Source of the DNA: Prinia subflava
Lineage: Eukaryota; Chordata; Aves; Passeriformes; Cisticolidae
Direction: 5' to 3'
Length of the DNA stretch: 64,000 nucleotides
Assembly (NCBI RefSeq): GCF_021018805.1
Contig: NC_086247.1
Coordinates: 89,760,140 to 89,824,139 of the forward strand
The notes beneath the pieces are model-generated. The model was not told the origin of the DNA, did not search any database, and was given only the letters and a program-made list of their open reading frames with translations. Of the stretch, positions 11,801 through 25,258 are shown piece by piece. Every line of letters starts with the position of its first letter. Within the stretch, counting starts at the first letter, position 1. A program made the translations under genes and the position numbers.

Positions 11801-13491
11801 TGATGTACACTGAGAGTGCTAAGACCTGCCAACACAGCTGAAACTCCGTACTTTGTCTTTCATCACTTTCTGACAGTGGCTCTAAGCAAGGTTGTTCTCA
11901 CAGTCCTGCCTCAAAGCTTGTGTTTACTTCATAGGGCATGGAAGCATGTCACAAATTGATTTTGATGGAAAAAAGGGGACAAAAAGTATGCATTCTCATG
12001 TGTCTTTTTGCTCTGGCACTATACTGATTCAGTCTCACTTTTCTCTCTTTCTGGTTTTTAATGTATTCCCTGTCCTCTTACTCTGTTTTCCTGCTTGGCC
12101 CACCTTTGCTAAACATCCATATTAATTCAATCAACAAGTAAACCATTAAACGAGGAATCCTGCAGTTTAAATATGAAACTCTGATTCATATGGGAAGTGG
12201 GTTTTTTGAATTTGCTTTAATGAAAGCAGTCTCAGCAGTTCACAGACAGAAAAGAATCCTCCACACATGGAAAATATGTGTAAGCTGGTTTTGCTTTAGC
12301 TTTGAGGAAAATGTTTATGTTGTGCCATGGTTCATACAAATTAAATTATTGTTGTTAAATCCCGAAATAATTTTGTTTTGTTTTTGTTTGAAAATAGGAT
12401 AGGCCCATGCCTTTCTTTATTTGTAGGAACAAGCAGAAGACCGAAAATGATCTTACTGAAATGATTTATTGTTTTGGTTTACAACCATGAAAGGGAATGG
12501 CATTTTCAAGGCTGTGTGTGTGCCCAGCTGTTGGGAGCTCACATTTCTGTGGTCAGAATATAAGTTTATTATTCACAGAAAAAAAAAATTGATTTATCTT
12601 CTACCATTCTTTAAATGCTCATGAGAAGTCAGGCACTACCAGTCAGGCTTGTATTGCGGGTGTGAAAGTGGCTGAGGTGCACATACAGCTTCTATTTTCT
12701 AAAACCTGATCATCATAAGCATACTTGAGCACATTTCTGCCCTGTTTTCCCTAAAGTTTCTAACATTTACTTTGAATTTCTGAGTGAACAGAATACGAAT
12801 CATGCACAATTTAGTTTAGGTACAGTCTACCTGTATTGCTTCCAAACCTATTAGTCCTGCTTAAAATAACAGCAGTTTCCAGATTTAAAACACTGACGAA
12901 GGTTGTTAGAGGTTGGAACATTAACATACCATTTTTTTCCCTTTTGCTTTGTGAATTCCAAATTCAATTATGCTTTCTGGAGACTGAGTACAGTCACATT
13001 TTAAATTCAAAGACACAAGTACAATTTATATGGACCAACTGGTTTCTGATCAGAAGGGAAGGATACCATTTCTAAGGGCTGTTTTCATTTTACTCTTTGA
13101 AGCTACTAGCTTCTCCTGTGGCTCTGGAAAGAAAACATTAGCAGTAGTATCAATATAAAAAAATGGAGGAAGTAGCATTATTGGGAGCAGAGTAATCTGA
13201 TCTCCTTCCTACCTCTACTGTCCATCTGCTGTGGGCTAGAAGAAATTATTGGTGATAAAGATAATTATACAAAGAGAAACTTCAGTGCCTTTCTCATTTA
13301 TGGGGCACATAGAAGTCAAACTGAGTGTCCACTTTTACATAAACCAAGATGAATAAAACATGCAATACTAAAGTAACAGTAGGAGCAAGCCATGTCACTA
13401 TCCTTACCTTTTGCCATAAAGATGTGTGAGTCAGGGCAGCCAGGTAAACTGTGTAACATGACCTGCAGGGTCTTTGGGACCAGTATAGAAT
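8840..13491. other. Non-coding stretch
   Basis: No recognised gene. Short open frames only. A minus-strand exon-like 16-nt block at 13228-13213 has good-looking splice signals, but such pairs recur across the window and it is not called. Confidence 0.5.
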
Positions 13492-13516
13492 ATTAATTCA
13501 TATACCATGAATTAAT
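13492..13516. repeat. Perfect AT-rich inverted repeat
   Basis: Arms ATTAATTCAT (13492-13501) and ATGAATTAAT (13507-13516) flank a 5-nt spacer. Both arms hold ATTAAT homeodomain-type cores. Confidence 0.85.
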
Positions 13517-13618
13517 CTCTTTGTAGATACTTCTTTGTCCTTCATTGTATAGTAGCTTGCTGAACAAAAGCTCTAAAATCATGAGCTTTTCCTTGTTCTA
13601 ATAAATTTTTCAGAACTG

Positions 13619-13637
13619 TATGTGTGTGTGTATGTGT
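13619..13637. repeat. (TG)n microsatellite
   Basis: TG dinucleotide repeat with one TA interruption. Confidence 0.8.
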
Positions 13638-14434
13638 TAAAAAGTTACTTGCTTGGCTGTTCATTACTTCTGGCTCTCAGTTTTCTCTACAAAGAGAAAT
13701 AATCAAATTTTCCTTTTTAGTAAGGTCACTGAAATTTTTCCATGAGTGCATTAACTTATGATCTTGAAAAAATTTAGACTTGTTTAAAATTACAGTTTTG
13801 CAGGAAACAGACTCCTTAGACTTCAGTGTTTATTGTAGTAAAAAAATATCAAAAATTCAATTACTGCTTTAGAAATATGTTTAATAGCAATTGGTTGTTG
13901 GTTTTGTTTTTTTTTTAATTTCATTATTAAACTAAGCCATAGCTTTCAGGGCATGCATGATTTTATGGTGTAATATTTTGAGAAATTAATCTTCATTCCA
14001 ACAAAGTTTAAAATCAGCAATGAAGGGTTGAGTATACAAACTAAGCAACACCATGGAAAATATGGAAGGTTTATAATTTGCTTTGTTTTATCTGCTTCAC
14101 ATGTGGAACTAGGAGACTGCGGATCACAAGGGGTGGTGAATTCAGTTGTTGCTTCTAAAAAGGACTTCTGATTCTCAAAAGAGATGTGCTTTTGCCTGAG
14201 AGAACCCTTGGCATCTGCATGATGTACTGGAATGTATTGCCTTACTTGCAAAGCTGGAACTGTGTGTTATGTTCAAGATTTTATTTCATAATTTTTTTCC
14301 ACGCTAGTTTTCTGGAAATTTCAACTTTACATGATTATTCACAGATTAATTGCAAATAGCCTTGTATAACTTTTAATCCATGTATCATCTCCTTTAGCAT
14401 TTTAGGGGAACTTCAGTGTTCTTGTTGGATGGGA
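13638..14434. other. Non-coding stretch
   Basis: AT-rich sequence with a T9 run near 13909. No gene or repeat family was recognised. Confidence 0.55.
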
Positions 14435-14530
14435 TTTTCTTTTTTTTTTCTTTTTTTTTCTTTTTTTTCTTTTTTTCTTTTTTTCTTTTTTTCTTTTTTT
14501 CTTTTTCTTTTTTTTTCCTTTTTTTTTTCC
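14435..14530. repeat. Pyrimidine (T6-9 C)n microsatellite
   Basis: About 95 nt of T runs separated by single C residues. The long lysine-rich minus-strand and phenylalanine-rich plus-strand frames across it are artefacts of the repeat. Confidence 0.95.
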
Positions 14531-15857
14531 TGGAGTCGGGTAGTCATTTCTTAATTGAGGAGAAAGTTGTTTCAGGTTCTTTTGTTTTCTTTCCTTCTCC
14601 CTGTCTATACGTCTCCGTGGAATTTGACCAGCAGAACCAAGACTTTTGTCTCTGTAATCATACATTGTCAACGATGGCAAGAGGTATAATTAGCTTCATA
14701 ATCAGATTGTATCATAGAATCACAATCTCTCAAATGTTTAATTCCACTGGCTGAGTGTCCAGACAGCTGCCTGTAATTGCCAAGTACATAAGTGTTTGCA
14801 AGTCTGTTACTGGTTGCCACAAACTTAAGTAAGACTGATTTGTAAAAAAGTCATATTCTCCTGGCCTAGATTTTAAATAGTCGTTTTTCTCTGACAGAGA
14901 TTCAGTCCCTCTAAAATCATCATAATATGCAAGTACCAGCCTCAGATTTCAATTGGGAAGGATTTTTAATTTTTAGACTTGTTTGGGGTAAGTTCTCAGT
15001 CTGCAAAGTTTCTGTCACTTAAAAGGCATGAGAGCATGAAAGAACACAGCTGACTGGATTCATCTGAACAACGCTGAGTGCACTGGAGAAAGCCTAATGA
15101 ATTAAACAGGCTTTTGCAAAATTGCTAGTATTTTAAATAGCAACTTTGGGCCAGATCATTTGCTCCAGAGATTTTAAGTGGTGTGGTAGCCCACTGTTGG
15201 AGACTGTAGTTGTTAAGAATAAGGGTGAAATCCTGGTGCCATGGAAATGAACAACGAAAGTCCCACAGATCTCAGGAAGGGGCCATGATTTAACCCAGCG
15301 TCCAGCTTTTCTCCCTTGCCCAAGTGACACTAAAATGCAAAGTAATTTCAGGAGAGAGCAAAGGAGATGAGAGAATTTTCCATGCAAACAGTCATTAATC
15401 AGACAGGCCATTTTATAAAGAAAGACATAATACTGAGGGCTTACTCACAGTTAAGGGAATTTTTATGTCCCAGGGTTTTTCCAGTTTTGCCAGATGCTAA
15501 ATCAAAAACAAGGCAGGAGGAAGACAAAGACCATAGAGAGAAATACTTTGGCTACTTTGTACAATGCCGAGAATCAAGTTCTTGTGCTAGTTTTTAAGTA
15601 TTATATGTCCAGAGGGGAATAGCAGAAAGAGGCACAGAACTGTATAATGAAAGTATAAGTAGACCCAGACCAACGGGAAACTCAGTGTGATTCTGAAAAG
15701 CTTTAATTTGCCAAAACCTTGCTTATGCTGCAGTAGTTTCCCTGTATCCCCACAGTGCAGATGTCTTTAGGAGTAGGAGGCATGCTCCTCCCATTCCAGT
15801 TTTCCTAGAAACGGATGAAAGCGTAAAGATTTCCACATGCAGAGGATTATTTATTTA

Positions 15858-15877
15858 CTTGTTTGTTTGTTTGTTTT
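15858..15877. repeat. (TTTG)n microsatellite
   Basis: Four TTTG-type units. Confidence 0.85.
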
Positions 15878-16511
15878 CCTCCCACCAGCAGACCTATTTC
15901 TCAGTCAGAAATTTTCATTTCTTTCTCTTGACCAAAGTCTTTTACAGTTCCTTGCCACTGGGGGCAATCCAACACAGGTGTTGTCACGGCCAGCGCTCCT
16001 TGTGCTTTGCAACCACAGTCCTGGGGAGCTCGTAACAGTTCAACCACCTAACTTGAAAAAAGAAATGGATCCAGTAAGGCCACAGAAAAACAACATCTAC
16101 TGTGTTTCACAAGAAAATGAGGAGATATTTATCTCTGAGTAAGAAGGAAAGATTATAGCAACTTTAAGAATTAAATTGATCCAAGTATATGATGCTAAAG
16201 ATCCTAAATGGTTTCAAATTGCGGAAGATTATCTTGTAATTTGTATATATTGCTTCTGTAGGCTGCTGAGGAAGCTAATTGCTATACATCCTGTGGTTAA
16301 GTTATCATCTTTCTCAATGACTGAAGATCATTATTTTATCTTTAGGTGAGTTTATTGCTACCCGTCTGTTCCGTTCATTTGTATGCTGGAACAGTCTGAC
16401 AAGCCTCCTGTTGTTCCCAGTACAATTTGTGTCAGCCAACCAGGTTAGTCAAAGATTCACCTCTATGAAACTACTGTATAGGAAACAAGCCCAGTCCCCT
16501 GGGAGAACAGA

Positions 16512-16542
16512 TTTTCTTTTCTTTTTCCTTTTTCTTTTTCCC
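16512..16542. repeat. T/C-rich low complexity
   Basis: Pyrimidine run of T4-5 blocks separated by C. Confidence 0.8.
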
Positions 16543-17400
16543 TAGCATGGCCAGTGAGTAGAGGCTGAGGCTGGAAACAGGGTCTTGGGCTGGGTTCATG
16601 TGTATGCCAACTGAACTGGCTGCACATTTACAAACAACAAAGTGTGTGATATCAAAGCAGCTGTTTACTAACTGCACAGCTGTAAGTGGAGATGAGATAT
16701 CCCTGTGGTGTTGGGAGGAGCTAGTGGTTTTGTTGAACAGCTTTCACCCTGATGTACAGTGACTCCATGATAAGAGCAGCCTACAGAGGATGAGTGCTGA
16801 GAAGATGGGATTCCTGTTTGCCCCCATTTGCCCGCACCTCAAACATGGGAGTGCTGGCACCTGGAGCAGCAGTCGCACACAGCCAGCTTTGTTCAATCTT
16901 ATTCTGTAACTGGTATACTGAATACAGATCAGAGAAACTGCCAAGGAAACTTTTGTTTCCTTAAGCAGAAAGGTAAATGAAACAATGGAAGGATTTATTA
17001 ATCTCCAAATGAATTTATTCTTATGAGGTACAGTTAGTTTGAAAGACTATGCCAATTCTTTATATGGAGCACCCTGTTAAATGGCTGGGGACTGATGGTA
17101 GAGACAATAGGCTCTTTTGCTACCTTGTCTGCTTTTCCTTTTGAAATGTTCTTGTAGTCTTTTTTTCTAGCACAAATTTGGATATCTTGCGTGTAAGACT
17201 TTTTTCTTAGCCTGCTAAATGGAAAAGCACGTTTAGAATGACAAAGGGAAGATGCACATAACTGCAAAGAAAGGGCAGGAACATACAAATGCTATCTGTT
17301 AAAAAGGCACATCAGTTTGCAAAAAAACCCCAAAACCTAAACAACAGGCCACAATCTAACCCCAGCACAAAAAAGAGAATTAAGAAGATGTGTATGGGTT

Positions 17401-17537
17401 GGTGGTTTTTTTTGTTTGTTTGTTTGTTTTTTTTTCCTTTTCTTTTTGGTGGTGTGTTTTTTTTGTTGTTGTTGTTGTGTTTTTTTGTTGTTTGTTTTTT
17501 TTTTTTGTTTTTTTTTTTGGTTTTTTTTTTGGTTTTT
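17401..17537. repeat. T/G-rich low-complexity tract
   Basis: About 135 nt almost free of A and poor in C, made of T runs, TTTG and TTG units and GG spacers. The lysine/threonine-rich minus-strand frame across it is spurious. A very similar tract lies at 47683-47808. Confidence 0.95.
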
Positions 17538-20381
17538 CTGACTGACTCAAATGAGAGAAAAAGGCAATTCTGCAGACAGTGCTCTGTAAGGAGTGAAATC
17601 TGAGGAGAAATGCTAGAATAAAAAGAAAAACATATCTTAGCACTCTCGGGTGCAGAATCAGTTTACAGGGGAAGTGAAACCAAACCCCCACATCTGAGTA
17701 CAGCCTCCAAAAATGTTGAGGACTATTTAGTTTGGGTTTAGGCCTAACTTCAGATTGGATGAAACTCCAGGTTTTCTCCAAAAGTTTGCAATTATTCATG
17801 ATAATTAAAGGTAAATGTCAGGGCTTGTTGTCTGTATTCAGCAAGAGAAGGCAAAGTGGTGGAAACTCTTCTTGATGCTCTCCTTAAAGTCAGTAATGAG
17901 ATCTGATGTCAACACACCCAAAAAAATGTTGCAGTTAGAGACTAGGGCAAGAACACGGCTGGGCATCGAGCTGTGGGAATTAGGCCGGATAAGAGCCTGT
18001 TTCCAGTGAAAGTGGCCAGATGCTTGGTCTGCTGGTTGATGAGGTATGGGCTGAAGATGGATATAGGATAAGAAGAGGGGAGGTGACTAAGAGGTGTTAA
18101 TTCTTGGCACAGATAGTGGCTGGGCATGGCACCACTGTTGGACAACTTGTTGATAGGAATCATGAGACATGTTGGGAGAAAAGATGTCAGATAAAACAAC
18201 TGCCCACGTTTCTGAACCTCTGAATAGGTTTTGGGATTTTATGAATGTTGATGGTGTCTTGGCTGTACAACAATTCTTGCTTTTGAAACACTGAAATGTA
18301 AGACTGTCGCACTTTCTGCTGATACACTCCATTTTAAGTAACCTTTACAAATAAATAGTCATGATAGTGTGTGTGTGAATCCAACTTCCCACACTGGCCA
18401 GCCCTCCAGGCAGGGAGAGGAAAGCATGGGAGAGACTGTCTGTCCTCACAGATGGGATTCAGTTAATGTACATGGGTGATCCTGGCAGATATTCATTAGT
18501 TTGGCTAAAACTTTGGAAGCTGCCTCTGAAACCCAAGTGTCAAGGTTAATCCTGTGAAACGCAAGGTATCTTCAAAAACAGAAGTGAGCTATTTCTCAGC
18601 CAAGTTCTAGCAATGTTCCCATCCTGGGCTGCATGGAATGGCTACAGACAGATTTCTAACCAGTTGTAAAGGCTGGACAAGCTCCTGCATGCCAGTTCTG
18701 CTTGCCCTAGGAGCTGTATACCATTTTCCTACATGCACAGCATGGTAGCTGCTCCAAATCTCCTGTGTTGATTAAACCAAATAGTCCCAGAGCTTGCAAA
18801 GACTTAAGCAAAACCTCACTGTACAACACACTGGGATGGCAAAAACTCTGGTCCTTTTGGCTTTGGAATGAAAATGGTCCTGATGTGGCTGTTTTGCTCA
18901 CTGGCTGTAGCAAGGAGCGTGTTATTAGGTGCCCTCGTGCCTTTGCTCCGCCGTTTGGGTTGCGACACGCCTGGGCGGTGGTTGGAGGGGAAGGAAGCCG
19001 AGCGCCCTGTCTCTGACTTTGCACCACATGTTTCAGAGCACGGTCGTTCACTCGCACATTTTACAAAATCAATTTCCATTCTGTCATGGTATTTCACACA
19101 TTTGCGTTCTGAATAAGTTAGAGAATATTCTACAACTTACAAAAATAACTTTAGTTTTAATTTTTCCTGTTACATGAAGAAACCTATCCATACTTTATCT
19201 GTTACAGATGGAAAAACTACATATGGGGAAGTCAGATCTATTAATTAGTTTATAGGCACAAAGTCCCCTAAAGAGTGCCATGAATCCATGTGTTATTCTT
19301 AAGAGCTGTCTGAAGTACTTGCACTGAATAATTTATTTCAATTTAGCCCTGTTTCTGCTGTTAATTATCCAAGATCAGATTTTGCTTTTTTGAATTTTAT
19401 TGTTTTGGGTTTTTTTCTTAACCATTTTTCCCATTTACCTAAATTCACTGAAATGCTCTCTGAATATATTTCAGCCTACTAAAGTATTCAAGCCATCAAC
19501 ACTCATTGAGTGTGTTCTGTTTTTTCTAGTGCATGATAGGATGATTGTTGACTTCTGTTGTTTTTAATCTTTTACTCAGTATTTAAATCCTAGGAAAATG
19601 AATAAAGGGGGAGGAAAGTAGAAGAATCGGAAAATCAGCCACATGAGAACTCCAAACTGTACTACTGTCTATTTCATCTCTGAGGACTGTTTCAGAACCC
19701 TAGCTTAGAATTGGCTAGTGGCTCTATTGCTCTAGGAAGAGAGGGCCAAACAGCATCTTCCCGGTGCTGTGTAACTCTTTGGTGTTGGAGAGAGTTAGAG
19801 TCAGTCAGTTAGCATGTACTGGGACCAGGGAGCACTTATTTCCATGCTCAGCCCTGATGACTTTTCCTGAATTCAGCAGCTTTAGATTCCACTGTGAGAT
19901 CCTTCCAGCAGGAGAGACAAGAAGGGCCAGGGCAATAGACTGGGAAAGAGTTGGGCAAATGAGGGTGCGATAGAGGTGTGGCAGTAGTTTGAGGGTTGTG
20001 GTTTTTGTTGTGGATTATTTTACATGTGAGGTTTTACTTGGCCTGTTTATAAAATAAAACCAGCAAAATGTATGGTCTCTTTAAACCTACGTACAACAAC
20101 ATAACAGGGTAATGTAATCTGTACCCTCATTGAATTGCTGTTAATTTTGCCTGCTAAATTAGAATTATTCACCCACTCTGTGCAAAAATGCTTTCTCAGC
20201 ATTTTTGGTGCATCTGCTATTGTGCAGTGTAGCTGTAGTAGTGGGAATGGAAAAGCTATCCTAAAAAATTAAATTAAACTCTACTGAAATCTTTACTACT
20301 CCATCTTTTATTCTTCTGACATTGCCCTGTGCAATACCAGCAGCCCTGTATTAGGTAATGTGTATGCCGGGGGGCACTCAC
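17538..20381. other. Non-coding stretch
   Basis: No recognised gene. A weakly CpG-enriched patch lies around 18910-19040, too short and diffuse for a confident promoter call. Confidence 0.5.
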
Positions 20382-20415
20382 CATCCCAGAGCACGGGGCC
20401 AGATCTGGTGAGGAT
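20382..20415 (-). other. Candidate 34-nt minus-strand exon
   Basis: On the minus strand an acceptor ending AAGTGTCTGCAG precedes 34 nt that end GGGATG|GTGAGTGC, a near-consensus donor. All three frames are open, so coding status is undecided. It could belong to the same transcript as the 8.8-6.3 kb blocks or be a chance pair. Confidence 0.15.
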
Positions 20416-23400
20416 CTGCAGACACTTGGGGTAGGATATACTTGCTGTTGTTCTTGAGGGCAAAATGAGGTGACTGATGGGATTGGCAAGAGCACTGGTT
20501 ACAGCTTTAGCAATCAGAATACCTTCTAAAACCTGTCCTTATCCTAGATAGACGAGAAAAGCACAGAGGACTGGAGAAAAATGTCTGTAATTGTGTCTTT
20601 CCCAGAGGACCTCAAAGGAGAAAGTAACTTCCTCAGAATTAGCCAGAGCATCTGAAGTAGCATTGGACTTTGGACCCAGATCTTGCAGTATATTGACATA
20701 AACACAGAACATAGAAATGCTTTTGGACAGTGAATGGGGAAAAGGGTCAAAATTCAAAGTAGTTCACAACTGTGTCTGAGAAAATATTTGCAGACACATC
20801 CTCTTACTCATTCCTCTCTGTCAGTTAGTAGTAAATGCTGCATTTGGGACTCTGTAAGAGCTGAAAGATTTATTTGGCTCTGTATGATTTATTTATTCAG
20901 GTAACTCCCTCTGGTACTATTTATGTAGTTGTGCATTTTCATATTCCAGTAAGTTAGTGAAATGCAACGTGTTGATGCACAACTGGAATGTTAAGCAAAT
21001 AAACAGTGTGTTGGGCCCCACTTTTGTTGATTAGGTCATGTTTTAATTAAGTTTTCTGTAGGAATTCATATCTCTTGCTGGATATTAGGACAGGGAGCAG
21101 GCTCTTAATGGTGCTACATTTTGACATTGCAACTTCTGGGTTACTGCCAGTCCTTGTACACAAAGACTGTGTTGATAGAATTGCGATAAGGGCTCAGGGG
21201 GAGATAAGGGCTGTGTTTCGGCCCAATGGCTTGACCTTGCTCTTGTTGATCCAACAGCAAGAGTCCTATCGATTTCAGAGTGATTGGGACACATGAATAC
21301 ATTTTCATTCTGGAGAGCTGTGTGCAGGCAGATGGGAGGAACTGCTGGTGCTGATGCTGAGTGCAGTTTGTTGATACACAGGTGCCTGTTCTTGCGCGGA
21401 TCAGTCCTTCCTTTGACACGGCAGCTTTATGTATCCGTGTTTTGTGTGTGAACGCAATGTTTGTCAGGCACTTGTTTGGCAGTCCTGGAGACAGAAGTTC
21501 TCTGTGCACGGGGTGTCTGCCTCGGTGCTGCTAATTCACAAGCTGTGTTGCGATGCTTGCCTGGGTATCAGAAGGCAGGTCCGAGACACTGGTGAGTGTT
21601 CACCAGGCCTATTAACCCCATCAGGCTGTAGCCACACTCTTGAGTTTGGTATTCTCATCACCTAAATTCCTAAATGTACTTCTAAGGCACGCTCCCTTCT
21701 AACACAAGCTGCCCAAACATCTGTGGCGAGACTAAGGAAAACATGGAGAAAAAGACCCGAAGATGAATATTTCAGCAGAAACGTGGGAAGGAATGCAATG
21801 TAGCTCACGCAAAACCTTCTGTAGTGTATGCCATAAATTAACACAATATAAATTTATACATATTTACACCACATAGACTAAAATATATAAATCCTCAATA
21901 CTCAGCCTTCTGTAGTAGGTGTAAGCAAGCAGTCCATATGTTTAGCTGATTTCTGAGGAGCTCTAGGGAACAAAATGTATCTTTGTGGAACTTGTGATAT
22001 TAAGGAGATTATAAACTAGGGTAATCAGTGCAGTTCTCAAAAAGGGTTGGCTTTTCTGCAGGCTGAAAACAAGCAGCCATCTCCTGATTTGCTATCTGAG
22101 GTTTTAATTCAGCCAGGTGCTAAAATACACATGTAATATTTAAGTGCATGAATAGTCCTATTGATGTTGAAGGCCCAAAGATCAATCCTCACTCGATGGA
22201 TTTTCCTGGCTTTAGGCTGCATGAGTCCATTTTCCTCTTACATTTGTGTACTTTCATTGCAAATAGAAGCTTGTAACATCTCATTAAGTACCAGGTGTTT
22301 CCTTTTCCACCATTTCACACTGACTATTCTAAGCCAGTAACGTATTAGTCCCCTTTTATACAGCTGTGCAGCAGAGAATTGGATGTCTAACATTTGTTCT
22401 GTCTCTTGGTTTTTTAAACAAAAAGAAAAATTTGTGGTATGTTCAAGATATGACACCTGAAGTCCATGTGAGGGTTTTCTTCCCAACTATACCTTGTTTC
22501 CAGGAATTAAGAGGAATCATGTGATTCATGAGTAATGTTTTGTGATTTGTATGTCTGAAAGGTTGGGAAACCCTCCTTTTCACAGGGGTGCGAAGAAGGT
22601 GAGAAGGAAGGAAAATGGGGAGGGGAAAATGGAGAAACTGTTTGTAGGTTTTATGGTAAACTGGCCTGGCACTTTTTCTTTAGCACAGACACAGGTTATT
22701 GGCAGCCTCCCACTCTGGCCACCTCTTCACACATGTGCCTACGACAGTCTAGAAAGTCTCTGGAGATGGAAAGGGGCCCCTCCAAAGTACACTTTTCTGG
22801 TGCTCCTGTACCAGCACACTTTCCACCTTACATCAAGGTTCTGCTTCCCCATTAAAAAATACCTCCAAAAGTGTCTGATCAGGCCCAGCATCTCCAAGCC
22901 ACACCACCAAGGTGATGTAGAAAGACATGATAGTGTGCAAGGTATCAGCACAGAGGGGTCCAGCCTAGTGGAGATTAAGATCTTCATGTATGTGTGATGA
23001 CTGTGTCCTGCTTTGTGGCTCTGCTACTGGGAGAATTTCTTAGCAGAAATATGAGCAGATACCAGCAAAACTAGAAGAACTAGAGGGTTCATGCCAGCTG
23101 CTGTATGATGCTAGTTTAAACATCTAAAAATATCAAAAGCTGTGTACATTAAAGAAAGTCTCAGAACCTAACCTGCACCAAGCTGTTTCAAAAGGCACGT
23201 CAGTGTTTCCTGCAGCTGTACACCTCCTTTGGCAGGGCTGCAAGCAAGAAGCTTCTCGTCACCTGTGATTCTCTGCAGTCAGGGAGAGGGATCCAAGACC
23301 CAGATATCCTTCCAGTCAGTTGGAATAGAGGCAAAGACCAAATGGAGGGGATACTCTTCATGATTCAGAGCATCCTGCCCTGCCTTTCCTTCCATTCCAT

Positions 23401-25258
23401 GGCCTTTTAGAAGCCATGAAATGTGTGAGCAACTGGCTGCCTTTCCAGCATACTAGCCTGCAGCCCTAGCGAGTGTCCTAAGGTGTCCTTTCCCCCGATG
23501 GAAGGTAGGGTGACTGGAGAGAAGCAAAGGCAAGTGGACTTTGATGTGGGTGATACTGTAAGGAGTACCTGGCAGCCAGAATTAAGCATCAATTAAATTT
23601 TGGACTGTGAGGGAAAGAATTAGTCCCTATTTTATTGCAGAAGGTGAACCATGGCCATTATGCTGAAGAGAGTCACAAGCCTTTTTTGTTTGCAAAGCAC
23701 TGGGAGCCAGAGGCACTCTACAACAAATCTAATTTTCTGTGTTTTTGATGGCCAGTCATAGGATATATGATTGTAACACTCAGCACTGCCCTGTCACATC
23801 CCAAAATCTTTTCCCTTTCTTATTTGAACATACCCCTATCCTTTGGCATATATCCTTTGGCACATGTTCATGTACAGACCAATTATTATGGCTACACTTT
23901 CCATACAAACTGAGGTGACAAATGTACTCTTCTGACTTGGGGGACTTGGACTTGGACCTTGTTGGGACAAGGCCGGTGATGCAGCAGAAGCCATAAAAGC
24001 ATAAAAGAAAAGCTCCTTTTGCATCGACCTCTTCCTCTTACTTGCTTATTTGTACCCATTAGCTCAGTAAAGTACAAGATGTTTCAACAGGGCTGGGAGA
24101 AATAAGGCTTCTACTTGCTCCCTCCCTTTGCCAGTGTTGAGAAAAAAAACATAAGCCACTTGCTCTTTTATAAATATATGGGCACAGGACCTTTAACTCA
24201 ACACTTTGGTTCTCCTGATTTTTTGTGTGGATAAAGTGCTTTGCTTTATCTGGGAAGGAATCAACTAGAGGGATGAGAAGGCCATTCAGTCACTTGTTTA
24301 CTTTAGCTCATCCTATCTGCAAATTTATATTGGGCCAGTTCTGTGCTATCTGAACACTCGTAGTCTGGTGTCATCAGCCTTTGGCCCCCAGCAGAACTGC
24401 TAGCAAAGATGGTCACAACTTGGAAATTACTGTGAGGTGGAGATTCTGTCCCTGCCAGTTGGACGAACAAACTTGCTTTAATGTCAGCACCTGAATGAGG
24501 CATGCCTGGTAAGCTCTTTTGGTGAGAGTCTGACCAATAGAGATCAATAAAGTATGCTTATTTACTCATCATCTTATGAATCTTTTAGAGGAGAGGATCA
24601 GTTTGACACTTCATGTCTGAGTGGGTGCAACCTTCTTGAGGAAAAGCAAGCAGCACCCAATGAAAATGCAAAAGAGAAGGCTACTGTGGTATATCTTCTA
24701 AGGCTATTAAGGCAAACTAGTTAACTTTTTTTTTTCTTCTTCTGTAAGAAATATCTTTGGTGTCTTGCCAGGGGTACTAATGGAGTCCCAGAGGAATGAA
24801 TTTCAACCCTGCAGTCTCAAGAGTTGGGTGTTCAGCTGGCTAAATACAGATGTCCTTAATCTAAGTGTTGTCCTTACTGGAACAAGCTCCCCTTGGAGTG
24901 ATTCCCATCTAGTCTGTAGGGAGAACCCAGTGTCTGAGTGTGTTCCCACAAACGACCCAACATTAAGTGTCAAAGGATAAGACGCAGCAGCGTTCAGAAA
25001 CTCTCACCCACACACATTTCCCTTCTGCTGCCCATCCCTTGCCAAAATCCAACTGCTTCAGCATGACTCTGTTACCTGTGTTTAGTTATGATTTGCTGTT
25101 CTGTTGTGAGGGAGGTTGGTAAGCAGCATGAGTTTACATGGGAAAAATGGATTCTTTCTTTTTTTTCCCTTTAATAGCGTTTCTCCCCTTTGTTTTGCTC
25201 TGTACAATTATTACAGTATTGTTTGATTACATTGCCCCTTTTTTATCCCTCTGTGCAG
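20416..25258. other. Non-coding stretch
   Basis: No recognised gene or repeat family. A 124-nt open exon-like block (21468-21591, plus strand) is described as a finding. Confidence 0.5.

Larger units (their letters stand above)
14531..17400. other. Non-coding stretch with minor simple repeats
   Basis: No recognisable gene. Contains (TTTG)n at about 15858-15877 and a T/C-rich run at about 16512-16542. Confidence 0.55.

Noticed and set aside
13213..13228. 16-nt minus-strand microexon-like block with good acceptor and donor
   Set aside because: Very short and not supported by context; shows how often good splice pairs arise by chance here.
14713..14740. ATCATAGAATCAC, reminiscent of the CR1 3' ATTCTATGA octamer
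   Set aside because: No adjoining CR1 3' UTR sequence, so treated as coincidence.
14402..14754. Lysine-rich minus-strand and phenylalanine-rich plus-strand frames
   Set aside because: Produced entirely by the (T6-9 C)n repeat.
17289..17799. Overlapping frames rich in F/L/V (plus) and K/T (minus)
   Set aside because: Produced by the T/G-rich low-complexity tract.
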